Shown here in pieces: positions 33,950 through 43,759 of a stretch of 64,000 bases of DNA; within the stretch, counting starts at the first letter, position 1; the number at the start of each line of letters is the position of its first letter. The notes below the pieces were generated by a model, which saw only the letters and a list, made by a program, of their open reading frames with translations, made no database searches and was not told the DNA's origin. A program made the translations under genes and the position numbers. The DNA comes from Winogradskyella schleiferi (GTDB lineage: Bacteria > Bacteroidota > Bacteroidia > Flavobacteriales > Flavobacteriaceae), in assembly GCF_013394655.1 (NCBI RefSeq), contig NZ_CP053351.1:744001-808000 (forward strand), in the 5' to 3' direction.

Positions 33950-35398
33950 TTATTGACAATTACCAATATTAGGTTCTAATTCAATAGGATTTTCAGGAAT
34001 AAGTTCTCGATTATTGAAAGCTTGATAGTCTTGACTATATTTTAATGCTCGAAAAACAGCATTATCTAAACCTTGTTCACCTTGAGTAAGAATTCCAGAG
34101 CCTGAATCTGGATTAATATATTCCCAGACAATTCTGTTATTGGAACTAATTTCAAAGAATCTTCCTTTTTGGCCTTCGCAAATTAAGGTGTTGCCATTTG
34201 CTAATCTTTGCGCACTAGATATGATCTCTGAAGAAAAATTACCTATATCATTATATTGCCATTCCGCCTCTTCTGGGAGAAAAGCTGTTCCAGTTTGATA
34301 AAGATAATTTCCGAAACCATCTGTGGGTGGGGAAATTATATTCACTTCAGAATAATTACCTTCCCGATCCAATCCGTTATTAAAAATAATGATTTTACCA
34401 CCATCTGGATACGAATCAGGTATCCAATGTGGATAATGTTGTCCGTATAATGTGCGGTTACCGCTTGAGCCTTGATCATATACTTGTGGATTTCCCCATC
34501 TGTAGATAATGTCTCCTCCTTTATTGTGGAATCCGCCAGTATGCGAAGCCGCTTCTAAGGTTGTTGTTGAATGGTCTATAATGAACAGTTCACTAGTACC
34601 TTGGAAACTAATAATAATTTCATCTTTCATACTATTGTATGCAAGTCCATTTGCATGCAACCAATCAGCTTTATTATTTGAACGGCCAATGAAATTAATA
34701 TCCATTAATTGTGGGTTATCTGAAATAATTCCATAATTGGCTTTGGTAGGATCAAAATCTTGAATTAAATGATCCCAAACATTCCATTCCCATACGATTT
34801 CTATTTGGTTTTGGCCAATAGGTGTAACTTCTATAATTTGTTCGTTATAGAGTTCTCCTTCAGTCAATGTAGAAGGATCTCTTCCGTTTTCTATAGCTTC
34901 TTCAGATGTTTTTCTGGTAGCAACCAATAAAAGAAAATTTCCATTGGGTAAAGGTATGGCATCATGATGATGACTATATTGATCCGAACTGTAAACATAG
35001 CTCCATAATAGGTTGTCATCCCAATCTATAAGCTCAATAGCTCCACCAATACCACCGATTCTTATATTTTCATTTATAATTTCACCAGATCTAAGAATGC
35101 TTCCGTCTTCTAATAAATAAACGGATTTGCCCGATAAATAATCACTTGTCCATTTATTGATCATTTGTCCACAATTATCTATTAGATAGGTGTCTGATGA
35201 TTGCGAAGGCGTAAATAGAGTAAAAGAATCCCAACTGGTGCTAGAATTTATTAATGTACCGATAGTGTTGCTATCTGGTATAATAATATTTTCATCTGGT
35301 TCATCATCAGGATTAGAGGTCGGATTATCTTTTTCACAACCAAACACCAGCAAAATTAGAATTATAGGATAATATTTCATTTTCATGTTCTTTTTCAT
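33950..35398 (-). CDS. Arylsulfotransferase (ASST)-like lipoprotein
   Basis: A 482-residue lipoprotein. The signal ends LILLVFGC-E, with Cys as the lipobox residue. The body is a beta-propeller-like sequence with ASST-family features: DTYLIDNCGQMINKW, HHHDAIPLPNGNFLLL, WEWNVWDHLIQDFD, DWLHANGLAYN and IYRWGNPQVYDQG. ASST enzymes transfer sulfate between phenols, with a catalytic His; many Bacteroidota members are of unproven activity. Last gene of the susC-susD operon. The ATG chosen lies just after a hairpin; a TTG 12 nt upstream is inside that hairpin and was rejected. MKMKYYPI is an alternative start 12 nt further in. Confidence 0.78.
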   Translation of the reverse strand: MKKNMKMKYYPIILILLVFGCEKDNPTSNPDDEPDENIIIPDSNTIGTLINSSTSWDSFTLFTPSQSSDTYLIDNCGQMINKWTSDYLSGKSVYLLEDGSILRSGEIINENIRIGGIGGAIELIDWDDNLLWSYVYSSDQYSHHHDAIPLPNGNFLLLVATRKTSEEAIENGRDPSTLTEGELYNEQIIEVTPIGQNQIEIVWEWNVWDHLIQDFDPTKANYGIISDNPQLMDINFIGRSNNKADWLHANGLAYNSMKDEIIISFQGTSELFIIDHSTTTLEAASHTGGFHNKGGDIIYRWGNPQVYDQGSSGNRTLYGQHYPHWIPDSYPDGGKIIIFNNGLDREGNYSEVNIISPPTDGFGNYLYQTGTAFLPEEAEWQYNDIGNFSSEIISSAQRLANGNTLICEGQKGRFFEISSNNRIVWEYINPDSGSGILTQGEQGLDNAVFRALKYSQDYQAFNNRELIPENPIELEPNIGNCQ

Positions 35399-35433
35399 AA
35401 AAAGAGCCAAACATATTTAAATGATTGGCTCTT
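35399..35433 (-). terminator. Hairpin with T-tract running into the arylsulfotransferase-like start
   Basis: On the minus strand AAGAGCCAA pairs with TTGGCTCTT (9 bp, 14-nt loop) and is followed by TTTTT and then the ATG. This has the form of an intrinsic terminator or attenuator placed between the fourth and fifth genes of the operon. Confidence 0.6.
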
Positions 35434-35458
35434 CATGATTTTAAAAGTTTATACTCGT

Positions 35459-35953
35459 TTAATTCAGATCATCTTCTAAGAAGCCCGTTCTCTTATATCC
35501 AGCATATTCCCAAGTTTCATTAGGAATATCAGAAAATTGTGCTTTAAAATAGATACTGTCAACTACAGTTCCGCTAGGAGCTGTGGTTCCGTTTTTAATA
35601 ATTACTCCGTCAGTAATATCAACGGTAACATCATAATATATTTCTTCTAAACCAGAGCCAGAAAATGTTAGATTTCCTATGTCAACAGGCACTTTAGCTT
35701 TTAAGCCCCAGCCATGTTGTAGATCGTCTAGCCAAATTTCGGTGGCTACATTATCTGCAGTGTTATATGTAGAGATATAATTCACATCTATTGGTGATCC
35801 ATCTCTTAGAATTTCAACAACCCACTCACCAGCTACCTCAACGGTAGCAGTATTTCCAGGGTCTAATTCTCCACCTTCATCACAAGCAACACATAATATG
35901 CTTACAAATAGGCAAAGTATTAATTTATTAATATTATATTTTAAGTTTTTCAT
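35459..35953 (-). CDS. Lipid-binding-like lipoprotein (SusCD-associated)
   Basis: A 164-residue lipoprotein: signal KLILCLFVSILCVAC, then a mature beta-rich domain (VAGEWVVEILRDG, WGLKAKVPVDIG, TWEYAGYKRTG) like the short lipid-binding/putative hydrolase (PF12888-type) lipoproteins often found after SusD genes. No catalytic motif. It is 18 nt after the DUF5012-like gene and probably a surface ligand-binding part of the same uptake system. Confidence 0.65.
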   Translation of the reverse strand: MKNLKYNINKLILCLFVSILCVACDEGGELDPGNTATVEVAGEWVVEILRDGSPIDVNYISTYNTADNVATEIWLDDLQHGWGLKAKVPVDIGNLTFSGSGLEEIYYDVTVDITDGVIIKNGTTAPSGTVVDSIYFKAQFSDIPNETWEYAGYKRTGFLEDDLN

Positions 35954-35971
35954 CTTTTTAATTTATTTAAA

Positions 35972-36640
35972 TTAAGGAGTTATTTTAGTGAATTGAACAG
36001 GAAAACCAAAATTATAATCGGTAAGTAGTATATCCCAAGTTATTACCGTTGACGGTCCACTATTATTTATGTTACCATTAGATATCGCCGCAGGTCCAAA
36101 TCCTGCTGAAGCACCAGGAGAAGTTACACTATTGCCAGAAACGTTAATGGTAGCTGGCCAAGCATAGGCTGGACCATAACCATTTGGTCCAAATTCATAC
36201 CATCCAGCAAGAAGATCTGAGATATAAAACTGATCAGCACTAATTTGTGAAATTAGCACAAGACCACCATCATCTCTTCCAACTCTAATACCATCATATA
36301 TACCTGCTATAGTGCCATTATCTTCATAAACTATAACTTGTCGATTAGCTGAAGCTTGAAAACCATCATCATTCGTAGCTATATAAGTAACGTTATAAAA
36401 CCCAGGTGTGCTGGTGTCAACATTACTTACAGTTTCAAAAGGCGCTGACGCACCACCAATAGAAGCATCTGCTCCAGGATCTGCGAAAGGTTGCCCAACT
36501 GGACTAAACATTATTGGATCTCCTAACAAGGAGAGTTCAGCGAAGACCGTTACTTCTGACACGTCTTCTGTAGAATCTGTTTCACAAGAGCTTAGAAAAA
36601 GCGCACTGATCACAAATAGACTTAAAATTAATTTTTTCAT
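35972..36640 (-). CDS. DUF5012-like Ig-fold lipoprotein
   Basis: A 222-residue lipoprotein starting MKKLILSLFVISALFLSSC; the longer frame opening inside susD was rejected since it would put ten residues ahead of the signal peptide. The mature part has an Ig-like/cadherin-like domain (GDPIMFSPVGQPFADPGADA, TPGFYNVTYIATNDDGF) followed by a second beta domain. This is the layout of DUF5012 proteins encoded behind SusD in Bacteroidota. Likely an outer-surface binding protein; ligand unknown. Confidence 0.7.
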   Translation of the reverse strand: MKKLILSLFVISALFLSSCETDSTEDVSEVTVFAELSLLGDPIMFSPVGQPFADPGADASIGGASAPFETVSNVDTSTPGFYNVTYIATNDDGFQASANRQVIVYEDNGTIAGIYDGIRVGRDDGGLVLISQISADQFYISDLLAGWYEFGPNGYGPAYAWPATINVSGNSVTSPGASAGFGPAAISNGNINNSGPSTVITWDILLTDYNFGFPVQFTKITP

Positions 36641-36654
36641 AATATTTCTTTTTT

Positions 36655-38094
36655 TTATTGATTCCACCATATTGGGGATGTAATTGATTCTAATTCTGGA
36701 GCATTAGAGTTTCTTGACAGCTCAGTATTCGGATATTCGATACGTTGAGGAAACACGCCTCCAGTTGTGCCTTCAATAGAATATACGATCTCACCAGGTA
36801 CATAAGCGACATCATCTTGAGCTACACTTGAGGTGTTTGGGTAGCCAGTTCTATGCCATTCAAAGAATGCTTCTGCTCCATTTCCAGGGAAACTAGCAAC
36901 CCACTTTTGAGTTATTATATCCTCAATTTGGGCTTCCATGGAACCGCCAGCATAATCATATACACCACCGTTAACATATGTTGAACCGTCTATACCCCAT
37001 TTATTAAAACTTTCTTGAACTGCTGCATTATATAAATCTTCAGCTCCAGAACCACCATTGTATCTTACCATGGCCTCTGCTTGTAAAAACAAACTTTCTT
37101 CCCAACTTATAAAATAAACTGGTGTAGTAGGTGATAAATTTACAACAGAGATTGACGTTGGATCAATTTCGGTATTGTTAAAATCACCCTGATTGAGTGG
37201 GTTACCTGCTCCATAGAACTCAGATAATCGCTCATCACCGTTAGTATCCAAGAATGAATACATGGTAGTTGATGCTCTTAAGTTAGTACCCACGTTCAAT
37301 TGTCTTCTATCAGATTCAAATAATGGGTTACTTAGATTAGGTGCATCGGTAAATCCAGTTAAAGCAGCATCTGTATCTAAAAACTGTGTTCCTGAATTTA
37401 TCATAGCAGAAATACCGGCTGACGCAACACCTGGTCTAGCTTCAGTTTGTCTTAAGTAGATTTTAAGTTTCAGAGTATTGGCAAATTTCACCCAATTGCT
37501 CATATCTCCACCGAAAACTAAGTCATCTGCACCTGGAACTAATCCATTTGAAGCATTTAGATTTCTGGAGAGTGCATCGTCTAAATCAGCGATCATAAGA
37601 TCATAAACATCTGGTCCAGAATCAAAAATTGGCTGTAAGAATTCTTGATCATTCGCTTGACTATAAGGAATTGCCCCATAAAAATCTGTCAATAATTGAG
37701 ATCCATAAGCCTCTAAAACAGTAGCTATCAAGTAATAGTTCCAATTTTCTGCGGCTGCAGCATTGTTCTTTACATTTCTCACATCTAAAAGACCATCATA
37801 CATGGCATTCCATGCGCCGGATTGAATACCATCTGTAGTTCCTAGATTATAATTATCTAGAAGACGGTATTGATTTGCCGCATTACTTTGTGTCCAATAC
37901 TGAGACCAAAAGCCTCCAATAAGCGCATAAGGAGCGCCTTGTGCACCTGCAATACCAGTTATGCTAGCAGGTAGTTCAACATTTAATGCTAGCTGCGAAG
38001 GAGCAATAGCATCAGGATCACGATTAATATCTAATTCCTTTTCACAAGAAGTTATTAAAGTAAACCCTATTAAGATATAAATTATTTTTTTCAT
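36655..38094 (-). CDS. SusD/RagB-like outer-membrane lipoprotein
   Basis: Surface glycan- or nutrient-binding lipoprotein (479 residues) that closes over a SusC channel. Lipobox LITSC at 14-18; the N-terminus KELDINRDPDAIAPSQLALNVEL and later FWSQYWTQSNAANQY, EAYGSQLLTDFYGAIPYSQA and the TPR-like helices place it in the SusD-like_2 subgroup rather than classical SusD. It starts 11 nt after the susC stop, forming an obligate pair. Ligand cannot be deduced; SusD-like_2 members often handle peptides or small compounds as well as glycans. Confidence 0.9.
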   Translation of the reverse strand: MKKIIYILIGFTLITSCEKELDINRDPDAIAPSQLALNVELPASITGIAGAQGAPYALIGGFWSQYWTQSNAANQYRLLDNYNLGTTDGIQSGAWNAMYDGLLDVRNVKNNAAAAENWNYYLIATVLEAYGSQLLTDFYGAIPYSQANDQEFLQPIFDSGPDVYDLMIADLDDALSRNLNASNGLVPGADDLVFGGDMSNWVKFANTLKLKIYLRQTEARPGVASAGISAMINSGTQFLDTDAALTGFTDAPNLSNPLFESDRRQLNVGTNLRASTTMYSFLDTNGDERLSEFYGAGNPLNQGDFNNTEIDPTSISVVNLSPTTPVYFISWEESLFLQAEAMVRYNGGSGAEDLYNAAVQESFNKWGIDGSTYVNGGVYDYAGGSMEAQIEDIITQKWVASFPGNGAEAFFEWHRTGYPNTSSVAQDDVAYVPGEIVYSIEGTTGGVFPQRIEYPNTELSRNSNAPELESITSPIWWNQ

Positions 38095-38105
38095 ATTTCT
38101 TTTTT

Positions 38106-41100
38106 TTAAAATGACATATTAACAGACATACCATAAGTTCTTTGAGCTGGGTTAGCGGCAAATTCACCGACATCACTAGCAAGATCCGCTCCACCAAAAC
38201 TTGTTACCTCAGGATCTACATAAGGGTTATCATCTGGCGTCCACAACATAAGATTTCTTCCATAAACGCTAAGAGAGAATGTACTAATACCAGTTCCATC
38301 TAACCATTTAGAAGGAAAGTCATAAGATAAAGACGCATCTCTTAAACGTATAAACGTACGATCAATTAAATGATTGGTTGCTTCTGTCGATGGATTATTT
38401 TGAGCGTTATAGTAACCAGTTTGATCTTCGAAACCAATTGGTGTTGTGTTTTCAGAATATGTACCATCTCCATTATCTACAACAGAATTTGGTACAATAA
38501 ATGGTAATCGATTGTTAAAAGTAGTCTCTTGAGAAGCACCCGTAAAACCTAATAATCTTGAGGTATAAGAGTACATCTCACCACCTTCTTTCCAATCAAA
38601 ACCGACTGAAAGTCTGAAGTTTTTATAACTAATGACATTCTGAAGTCCCATCACAAAATCTTGCTGTGAGTTACCAATTGTTTGCTCAGTTGCAGATGTT
38701 AGTGGAACACCATCATCACCTACAACAATTTGACCGTCATCGTTAGTTAATGGGACTAACGCTCTAAATTCACCGAGAGGCTGACCTTTAACAGCATTAA
38801 AGGTTACACCATAATTACTGTTAATCACTAAGTTGTCAGTTCCATCAGGCAAATCCGTAACTTCATTTTCATTCTTTGTAAAGGTATAGTTAATATCCCA
38901 TCTAAAGTCATCAGTTCTTATTGGAACTAACCCCAAAGCTAGCTCAACCCCTTTGTTCTCAATATCCATGAAGTTTCCAACTGTAACACCATAACCTGTA
39001 GACGGTGGCAATTGTTGACTAATGATAGCGCCATCAGTCTTTTTATTATAATAGACAGCATCAAGAGACACACGTCGATTAAAGAAATTAGCTTCAATAC
39101 CGAATTCATATTCATTTACAAATTCAGGTTCGATATTCAGATTTCCTAAAGTTCTTCCTATTTCAAATGAGTTTATGCCATTAAAAGGAAAATTAATAGA
39201 TCCAAAATAAGCAGCAGCTACACCTTGATTGGATATACTCTCAGTACTGTAAAGAGGCGCACCATTAGCAAGTTGAGAATAACCCGCCCTTAATTTTACA
39301 AAATGCTCACCGTTATCAATGGCGATTGCACTAATGTTTGCTGATGGATAGAAAAAGGAATTATTCCCAGGAGCTAATGAAGAGGTCCATTCATTTCTAC
39401 CAGTTAGGTTTAAATAGATACGATCAAGATAAGAAAATGTTAGAGCTGCAAATATAGAGTTGTTTTTTTCTTGATAATCGCTTTGCGTAGTTACTGGTTG
39501 TACTGCGCTATTGGAGATTTCATAATAGTTAGGAATATCTAAATTGGTAACAGTCACTTGAAGACTAGAACCGATTCGATTTCTCATAGTAGCACCTACT
39601 GAAGCTTCAAATCCAAAAGCATCGCTTAATTGCGTATCGTAATCTAATGTAAATAAAGATTCATAGCGTCTTTCTTGAGTAGTTCGCTCTGTTACTCCAC
39701 CTACAACACCTTGGTTACCAGCGTTAGGGGAGTCAGCGGAGTAACTGATAATAGCACCGTGGCTATGAACACCACCATTTAAAATATCCGCTCCAGTTTG
39801 AAATGTAGCCACTAAATTAGGAAGGAGATCGTACTGGAAATTAATGTTTCCGTAAAAACGTTCTCTACTTAAATTTGTAGCATTTTCTTTTACTGTGAAA
39901 TAAGGATTATTAGCATACGGTGTAAAATAATAATCGTTACTGTTAAAAATGTTATTGTTGTAATCCTCTAAATCAACAACACTAATGTCTGTTGGAATCT
40001 GCAGTAATTCTTGCATTAGCGTATTTCCTTGACCTGCACCATCACCTTGTCCTGTATTAACAGCATTTTGTCTGTTTTGAGCATAATTTGCAGCAACACG
40101 TACCCTAAACTTATCAGCTGAAATTCCAGCATTTAAGTTCAATGTATTTTTAGTCAATGCATCAGCATCTGTAGGAATAACACCATCAGAATCTACTCTA
40201 GAAAATACAAGTGAGAAATCAGATTTTTCAGTTCCTCCACTTAACCTAATAGAGTTAGAAAATGTGTTACCAATATCATAAAAGTCTTTTATGTTATTTT
40301 CAAGGAGTGAATAAGGCTTAATTTGTTGTGTGTTATTAACAACATTACCCCAAACTCTTACTTGGTCATTGAAAGCAGGTCCCCAAGAACCATTTTCATT
40401 GGAAGCTCCTAATACACCTCCAGAAAAGGAATATCCTTTACCATCCCAACCTTGACCGAAGTCTGTTTGTAAATGAGGAACACGAGAAACTTCTAAAAAG
40501 TCCATCGCAGTTTTAACCTCTACTTTTAGCTTATCGCGCCCTTTTTTGGTTGTGATAATTATAGCACCACCACCGGCTCTGGAGCCATACAATGCTGCGG
40601 CAGGACCACCTTTAAGGACGTTGATGCTCTCAATACTGTTAGGGTCTAAGTCATTAATGTTAGTACCACCATCATATGATCTGGAAAAGCCAGTTCCAGA
40701 TGTACCATTGGCCGAACTAGAAATAGGAGTACCATCAATAACATACAATGGACCGTTACCAGATAATGAGGAATAGCCTCTTATAATCACCTTCGTAGAA
40801 GCACCAGGCTGATTAGGAGCCGTAATATTAACACCGGCAACTTTACCAGATAGATTCTCTAAAGGGTTAATTGCAGTAACCTCAGTAAGCTCTTCACTGT
40901 CAATCGAAGTTGCTGAATAACCTAATGATCGTTTTTGTTTTGCTTTACCAAAGGCAGTTACCACAACTTCGTCAAGAGCCTCAGTGTCTTCAGCCATACC
41001 TACATCATAAGAGTTTGATGCGCCTACGGTAACTTCTTTTGTTGAAAGCCCAACATAACTAAAGACCAAAACATCGCCTTGATTGGCATCAATGGTATAC

Positions 41101-41279
41101 TTACCATCAAAATCAGTTTGGGTACCAGTTGTTGTACCTTTAATAATTACGTTAACTCCAGGCACAGGTAAACCGGACGTATCCGTTACTGTTCCCGAAA
41201 TCGATTTCTCTTGTGCAAACGTAAATTGCACAACTAACGCTAAAAATAGGGTTAGAATTCCATTAAACTTTGTTTTCAT
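38106..41279 (-). CDS. SusC/RagA-family TonB-linked outer-membrane transporter
   Basis: A 1057-residue TonB-dependent transporter. Signal peptide to about 22, an N-terminal carboxypeptidase-D-like domain (about 25-100, ISGTVTDTSGLPVPGVNVIIKGT), the SusC signature LDEVVVTAFGKAKQKRSLGY, a plug domain (NPLENLSGKVAGVNI through NDLDPNSIESINVLKGGPAAALYGSRAGGGAIIITTKKG), and a beta-barrel to the C-terminal F (TYGMSVNMSF). It imports substrates captured by the paired SusD-like protein, using TonB energy. A -33/-7 promoter lies upstream. No regulator or CAZyme is adjacent, so substrate is open. Confidence 0.95.
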   Translation of the reverse strand: MKTKFNGILTLFLALVVQFTFAQEKSISGTVTDTSGLPVPGVNVIIKGTTTGTQTDFDGKYTIDANQGDVLVFSYVGLSTKEVTVGASNSYDVGMAEDTEALDEVVVTAFGKAKQKRSLGYSATSIDSEELTEVTAINPLENLSGKVAGVNITAPNQPGASTKVIIRGYSSLSGNGPLYVIDGTPISSSANGTSGTGFSRSYDGGTNINDLDPNSIESINVLKGGPAAALYGSRAGGGAIIITTKKGRDKLKVEVKTAMDFLEVSRVPHLQTDFGQGWDGKGYSFSGGVLGASNENGSWGPAFNDQVRVWGNVVNNTQQIKPYSLLENNIKDFYDIGNTFSNSIRLSGGTEKSDFSLVFSRVDSDGVIPTDADALTKNTLNLNAGISADKFRVRVAANYAQNRQNAVNTGQGDGAGQGNTLMQELLQIPTDISVVDLEDYNNNIFNSNDYYFTPYANNPYFTVKENATNLSRERFYGNINFQYDLLPNLVATFQTGADILNGGVHSHGAIISYSADSPNAGNQGVVGGVTERTTQERRYESLFTLDYDTQLSDAFGFEASVGATMRNRIGSSLQVTVTNLDIPNYYEISNSAVQPVTTQSDYQEKNNSIFAALTFSYLDRIYLNLTGRNEWTSSLAPGNNSFFYPSANISAIAIDNGEHFVKLRAGYSQLANGAPLYSTESISNQGVAAAYFGSINFPFNGINSFEIGRTLGNLNIEPEFVNEYEFGIEANFFNRRVSLDAVYYNKKTDGAIISQQLPPSTGYGVTVGNFMDIENKGVELALGLVPIRTDDFRWDINYTFTKNENEVTDLPDGTDNLVINSNYGVTFNAVKGQPLGEFRALVPLTNDDGQIVVGDDGVPLTSATEQTIGNSQQDFVMGLQNVISYKNFRLSVGFDWKEGGEMYSYTSRLLGFTGASQETTFNNRLPFIVPNSVVDNGDGTYSENTTPIGFEDQTGYYNAQNNPSTEATNHLIDRTFIRLRDASLSYDFPSKWLDGTGISTFSLSVYGRNLMLWTPDDNPYVDPEVTSFGGADLASDVGEFAANPAQRTYGMSVNMSF

Positions 41280-41307
41280 ATTTGAATTAATTTGAATTAG
41301 TCATTGC

Positions 41308-41338
41308 CAAAAATCACAATAAAAAGTTAATAAAACAA
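41308..41338 (-). promoter_or_regulatory. Putative susC operon promoter
   Basis: On the minus strand TTG (41338-41336), 20-nt spacer, GATTTTTG (41315-41308). This is 7 of 8 at -7 with good spacing, and gives a leader of about 25 nt. Confidence 0.5.
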
Positions 41339-41499
41339 TAATAATGTCTTAAAATTTTAAAAGAATATGGAATTCACCCATTTACTCAATGCTATTTCTG
41401 GGGTGCTATCTTATAAAATATGTTGATAAAGGTTTGATATTCAATTTTTTTTAAACCTCTTAGTCGATTAGAAGGAAAGTAAAGAAATTTTGTTTATGA

Positions 41500-43188
41500 T
41501 CAAAAAGTGGCAGTCAAACTTACATGAACTTTAGAGTCTGATAATTTAAACTGACGATTATCGGTCTTACCAACGGAATAATTCAAACGAAAGAGTCCGG
41601 CATTGGTCAGTAATCCCAGCCCTAATCCAAAACCAAAAAGCTTTTCCTTGCTCAATGTGAGTTTATTTTCAAAGTACGCAGCATCTATAACCGAATGCAC
41701 ATAAATACCGTTGCTTAATCTATAACGGTATTCTGTGTTAATGACTCCATATAGATTAGCCACTAAACTGTTTTCTTCAAATCCACGGATAGAGTTGATA
41801 CCTCCAAAACGAAATAATTCATTGTCTAAATAAGTGTCAGATGTTAATAGCGATCCATTTATTCTGGTATAAAAACTATTCTTATTATTAAGGTTAAAGA
41901 TTTTATACGTATCTAAACTGAAAATATTTTGGTTTTGTGTTCCTAAATTATTTTTTCTATCTCCAAAACCATATGAAAAATCAAGCCAGAAATTAATCGG
42001 GAATAAAGGGTCATAAAATTGTGGTTTTGTATAATTATAATGAAGCGTATAATAATTGGTTTTATAATCGTTTAAAATTTCGGTGTCGTTTTCCAAAAGG
42101 TTAGTAGAATTAGTTGCATTGATTCCAGCTCCAATTTTATGCCGAGCATTTATTTGATAATTAATCTTGGCATATTGTTTAGCGGTCAAGAAGGTAGAAT
42201 CTTTTCTGAAAAGATTAAGTCCTACCTGGAGGCCAATTGGAGAAGCAAATAAATATGGTAAATCTACATCTACATTAATGGTCTGTTGGTCAATTTCATC
42301 ACTTTTATAGAAAAGTTTTAAGGTTTCTCCGTAGTTCAGGTTATTGATTAGTCTTAAATCCAAATAGCCGTCAAATTCAATCTTATTGGTGTTTTCGTTA
42401 GTGCCAAAACCTAAAAATCCATCAAAATTGTTGGTTTTGGTTTTCTCTATATATAAGTATAGTGTTGTGGAATCTTGTGTAAAAAGAACTTCAGGGTCTT
42501 TTATCTTGCTGGCAAAGCGTAAATCTTCTAATAACTCAATTTTATCTCTTATGGCATTCAAGTTGAACGATTTTCCGGTTTTAAGCTTTAAGAAACGTTT
42601 TATATAGGACTTCGGAAATTTCTCGTAACCTTTTACAATAATCTTATCGATGCGTCTTTTTTGATTCGTTACAATTTTCAAATCTGCCGAAATCAAATCA
42701 GGATTCAATTTCGCTACATTAATAAGTTGTAAAGTTGAAAACGGATCACCTTGTTCAGCAATTTTAGTATTGAGCTTTTTTAAATGATTTTCTGCCTCTG
42801 TTATTTTTATCTCGAAGAATCCATCACCAGATTTGTAATTGATGGTCTGCAATAGTTTGGTATTAAAACTAGAATCGTAATGGATTCTGATTCTATCAAT
42901 TCTTTTACCTAGTATAAGCTGTGCTTCAAAAAGGGAGTCGCTTTTTTTAGTTACACCTTCAATTGTTGTGTCAATAAATCCGCGATTAGTTAATTTGTGC
43001 TTTAGACTATTGATTTCTAATTGTAGCCCGTTATAATTGTCAAAACGTTTTTGGTACCCTAAAGAATCAATTGTCATTGTTGCCGTTTCATTTTCTCCAG
43101 CAATATTTAAAATAAGCGATTGGCCAATGCTTAGATTTGGAAAAACCAGAAATAAAGCAAAAAAAAGAATACGGTTAAAAATAGGCAT
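41500..43188 (-). CDS. Omp85-superfamily outer-membrane protein (BamA/TamA-like)
   Basis: A 562-residue outer-membrane protein. Signal peptide MPIFNRILFFALFLVFPNLSIGQ fixes this start; an ATG 45 nt upstream would add a non-signal extension. The N-terminal 230 residues contain POTRA-like repeats (RIDKIIVKGYEKFPKSYIKRFLKLKTGKSF), and the C-terminal half a 16-strand-type barrel with FGGINSIRGFEENSL, the RGF motif of loop 6 in Omp85 proteins. It is shorter than BamA, which has five POTRA domains, so it is closer to TamA or an accessory paralogue. Partner unknown. Confidence 0.85.
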   Translation of the reverse strand: MPIFNRILFFALFLVFPNLSIGQSLILNIAGENETATMTIDSLGYQKRFDNYNGLQLEINSLKHKLTNRGFIDTTIEGVTKKSDSLFEAQLILGKRIDRIRIHYDSSFNTKLLQTINYKSGDGFFEIKITEAENHLKKLNTKIAEQGDPFSTLQLINVAKLNPDLISADLKIVTNQKRRIDKIIVKGYEKFPKSYIKRFLKLKTGKSFNLNAIRDKIELLEDLRFASKIKDPEVLFTQDSTTLYLYIEKTKTNNFDGFLGFGTNENTNKIEFDGYLDLRLINNLNYGETLKLFYKSDEIDQQTINVDVDLPYLFASPIGLQVGLNLFRKDSTFLTAKQYAKINYQINARHKIGAGINATNSTNLLENDTEILNDYKTNYYTLHYNYTKPQFYDPLFPINFWLDFSYGFGDRKNNLGTQNQNIFSLDTYKIFNLNNKNSFYTRINGSLLTSDTYLDNELFRFGGINSIRGFEENSLVANLYGVINTEYRYRLSNGIYVHSVIDAAYFENKLTLSKEKLFGFGLGLGLLTNAGLFRLNYSVGKTDNRQFKLSDSKVHVSLTATF

Positions 43189-43290
43189 CAATACGGTATA
43201 GAATAACTCTTGTGTAACGTAAAAATAGAGCATATTATATATGAATAAAATAAAAGTTTATATTTCTTTGAAAAATTAATTCTCAACTGT

Positions 43291-43320
43291 TTGAATTATA
43301 AATATATATTTCTACCTTTG
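43291..43320 (+). promoter_or_regulatory. Promoter of the rpsL (str) operon
   Basis: TTG (43291-43293, within TTTG), 19-nt spacer, TACCTTTG (43313-43320): an almost ideal Bacteroidota sigma-70-type promoter. A start near 43325 gives a leader of about 40 nt. Confidence 0.8.
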
Positions 43321-43323
43321 CAG

Positions 43324-43339
43324 CCCTCAAAAGTGAGGG
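43324..43339 (+). promoter_or_regulatory. 5' hairpin in the rpsL leader
   Basis: CCCTC-AAAAGT-GAGGG forms a 5-bp stem at the very start of the predicted transcript. It may stabilise the 5' end of this highly expressed mRNA; autoregulation is possible but unproven. Confidence 0.45.
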
Positions 43340-43363
43340 TTAATAAAATTTATATAGAAATAT

Positions 43364-43738
43364 ATGCCAACAATTTCACAATTAGTACGAAAAGGAAGAG
43401 CCAAAATAACCAAGAAGAGTAAATCGGCTGCTTTAGATTCGTGTCCTCAAAGACGTGGTGTATGTACTCGTGTTTATACAACGACACCTAAAAAACCTAA
43501 CTCAGCAATGCGTAAGGTAGCAAGGGTTCGTTTAACAAACGGAAACGAAGTAAATGCATACATTGGTGGAGAAGGTCACAATTTACAAGAGCACTCGATA
43601 GTATTGGTTAGAGGTGGAAGGGTAAAAGATTTGCCAGGAGTTAGATATCATATCGTTCGTGGTGCTTTAGATACAGCAGGTGTATCTGGAAGAACACAAC
43701 GTAGATCTAAGTATGGTGCAAAACGCCCTAAGAAGTAA
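43364..43738 (+). CDS. rpsL: 30S ribosomal protein S12
   Basis: Decoding-centre protein of the small subunit, 124 residues. The N-terminal [12 protein letters not shown], the [20 protein letters not shown] loop where streptomycin-resistance changes fall (lysine of KKPNSA), and [10 protein letters not shown] are all intact, so no resistance-type change is evident. First gene of the str operon and of the long ribosomal cluster; rpsG follows after 21 nt. Confidence 0.98.
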   Translation: MPTISQLVRKGRAKITKKSKSAALDSCPQRRGVCTRVYTTTPKKPNSAMRKVARVRLTNGNEVNAYIGGEGHNLQEHSIVLVRGGRVKDLPGVRYHIVRGALDTAGVSGRTQRRSKYGAKRPKK

Positions 43739-43759
43739 TTAAAACTTTAAGAAGAAGAC

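Noticed and set aside
36641..36670. ATG inside the end of susD for the DUF5012-like lipoprotein
   Set aside because: Adds ten charged residues ahead of a normal lipoprotein signal.
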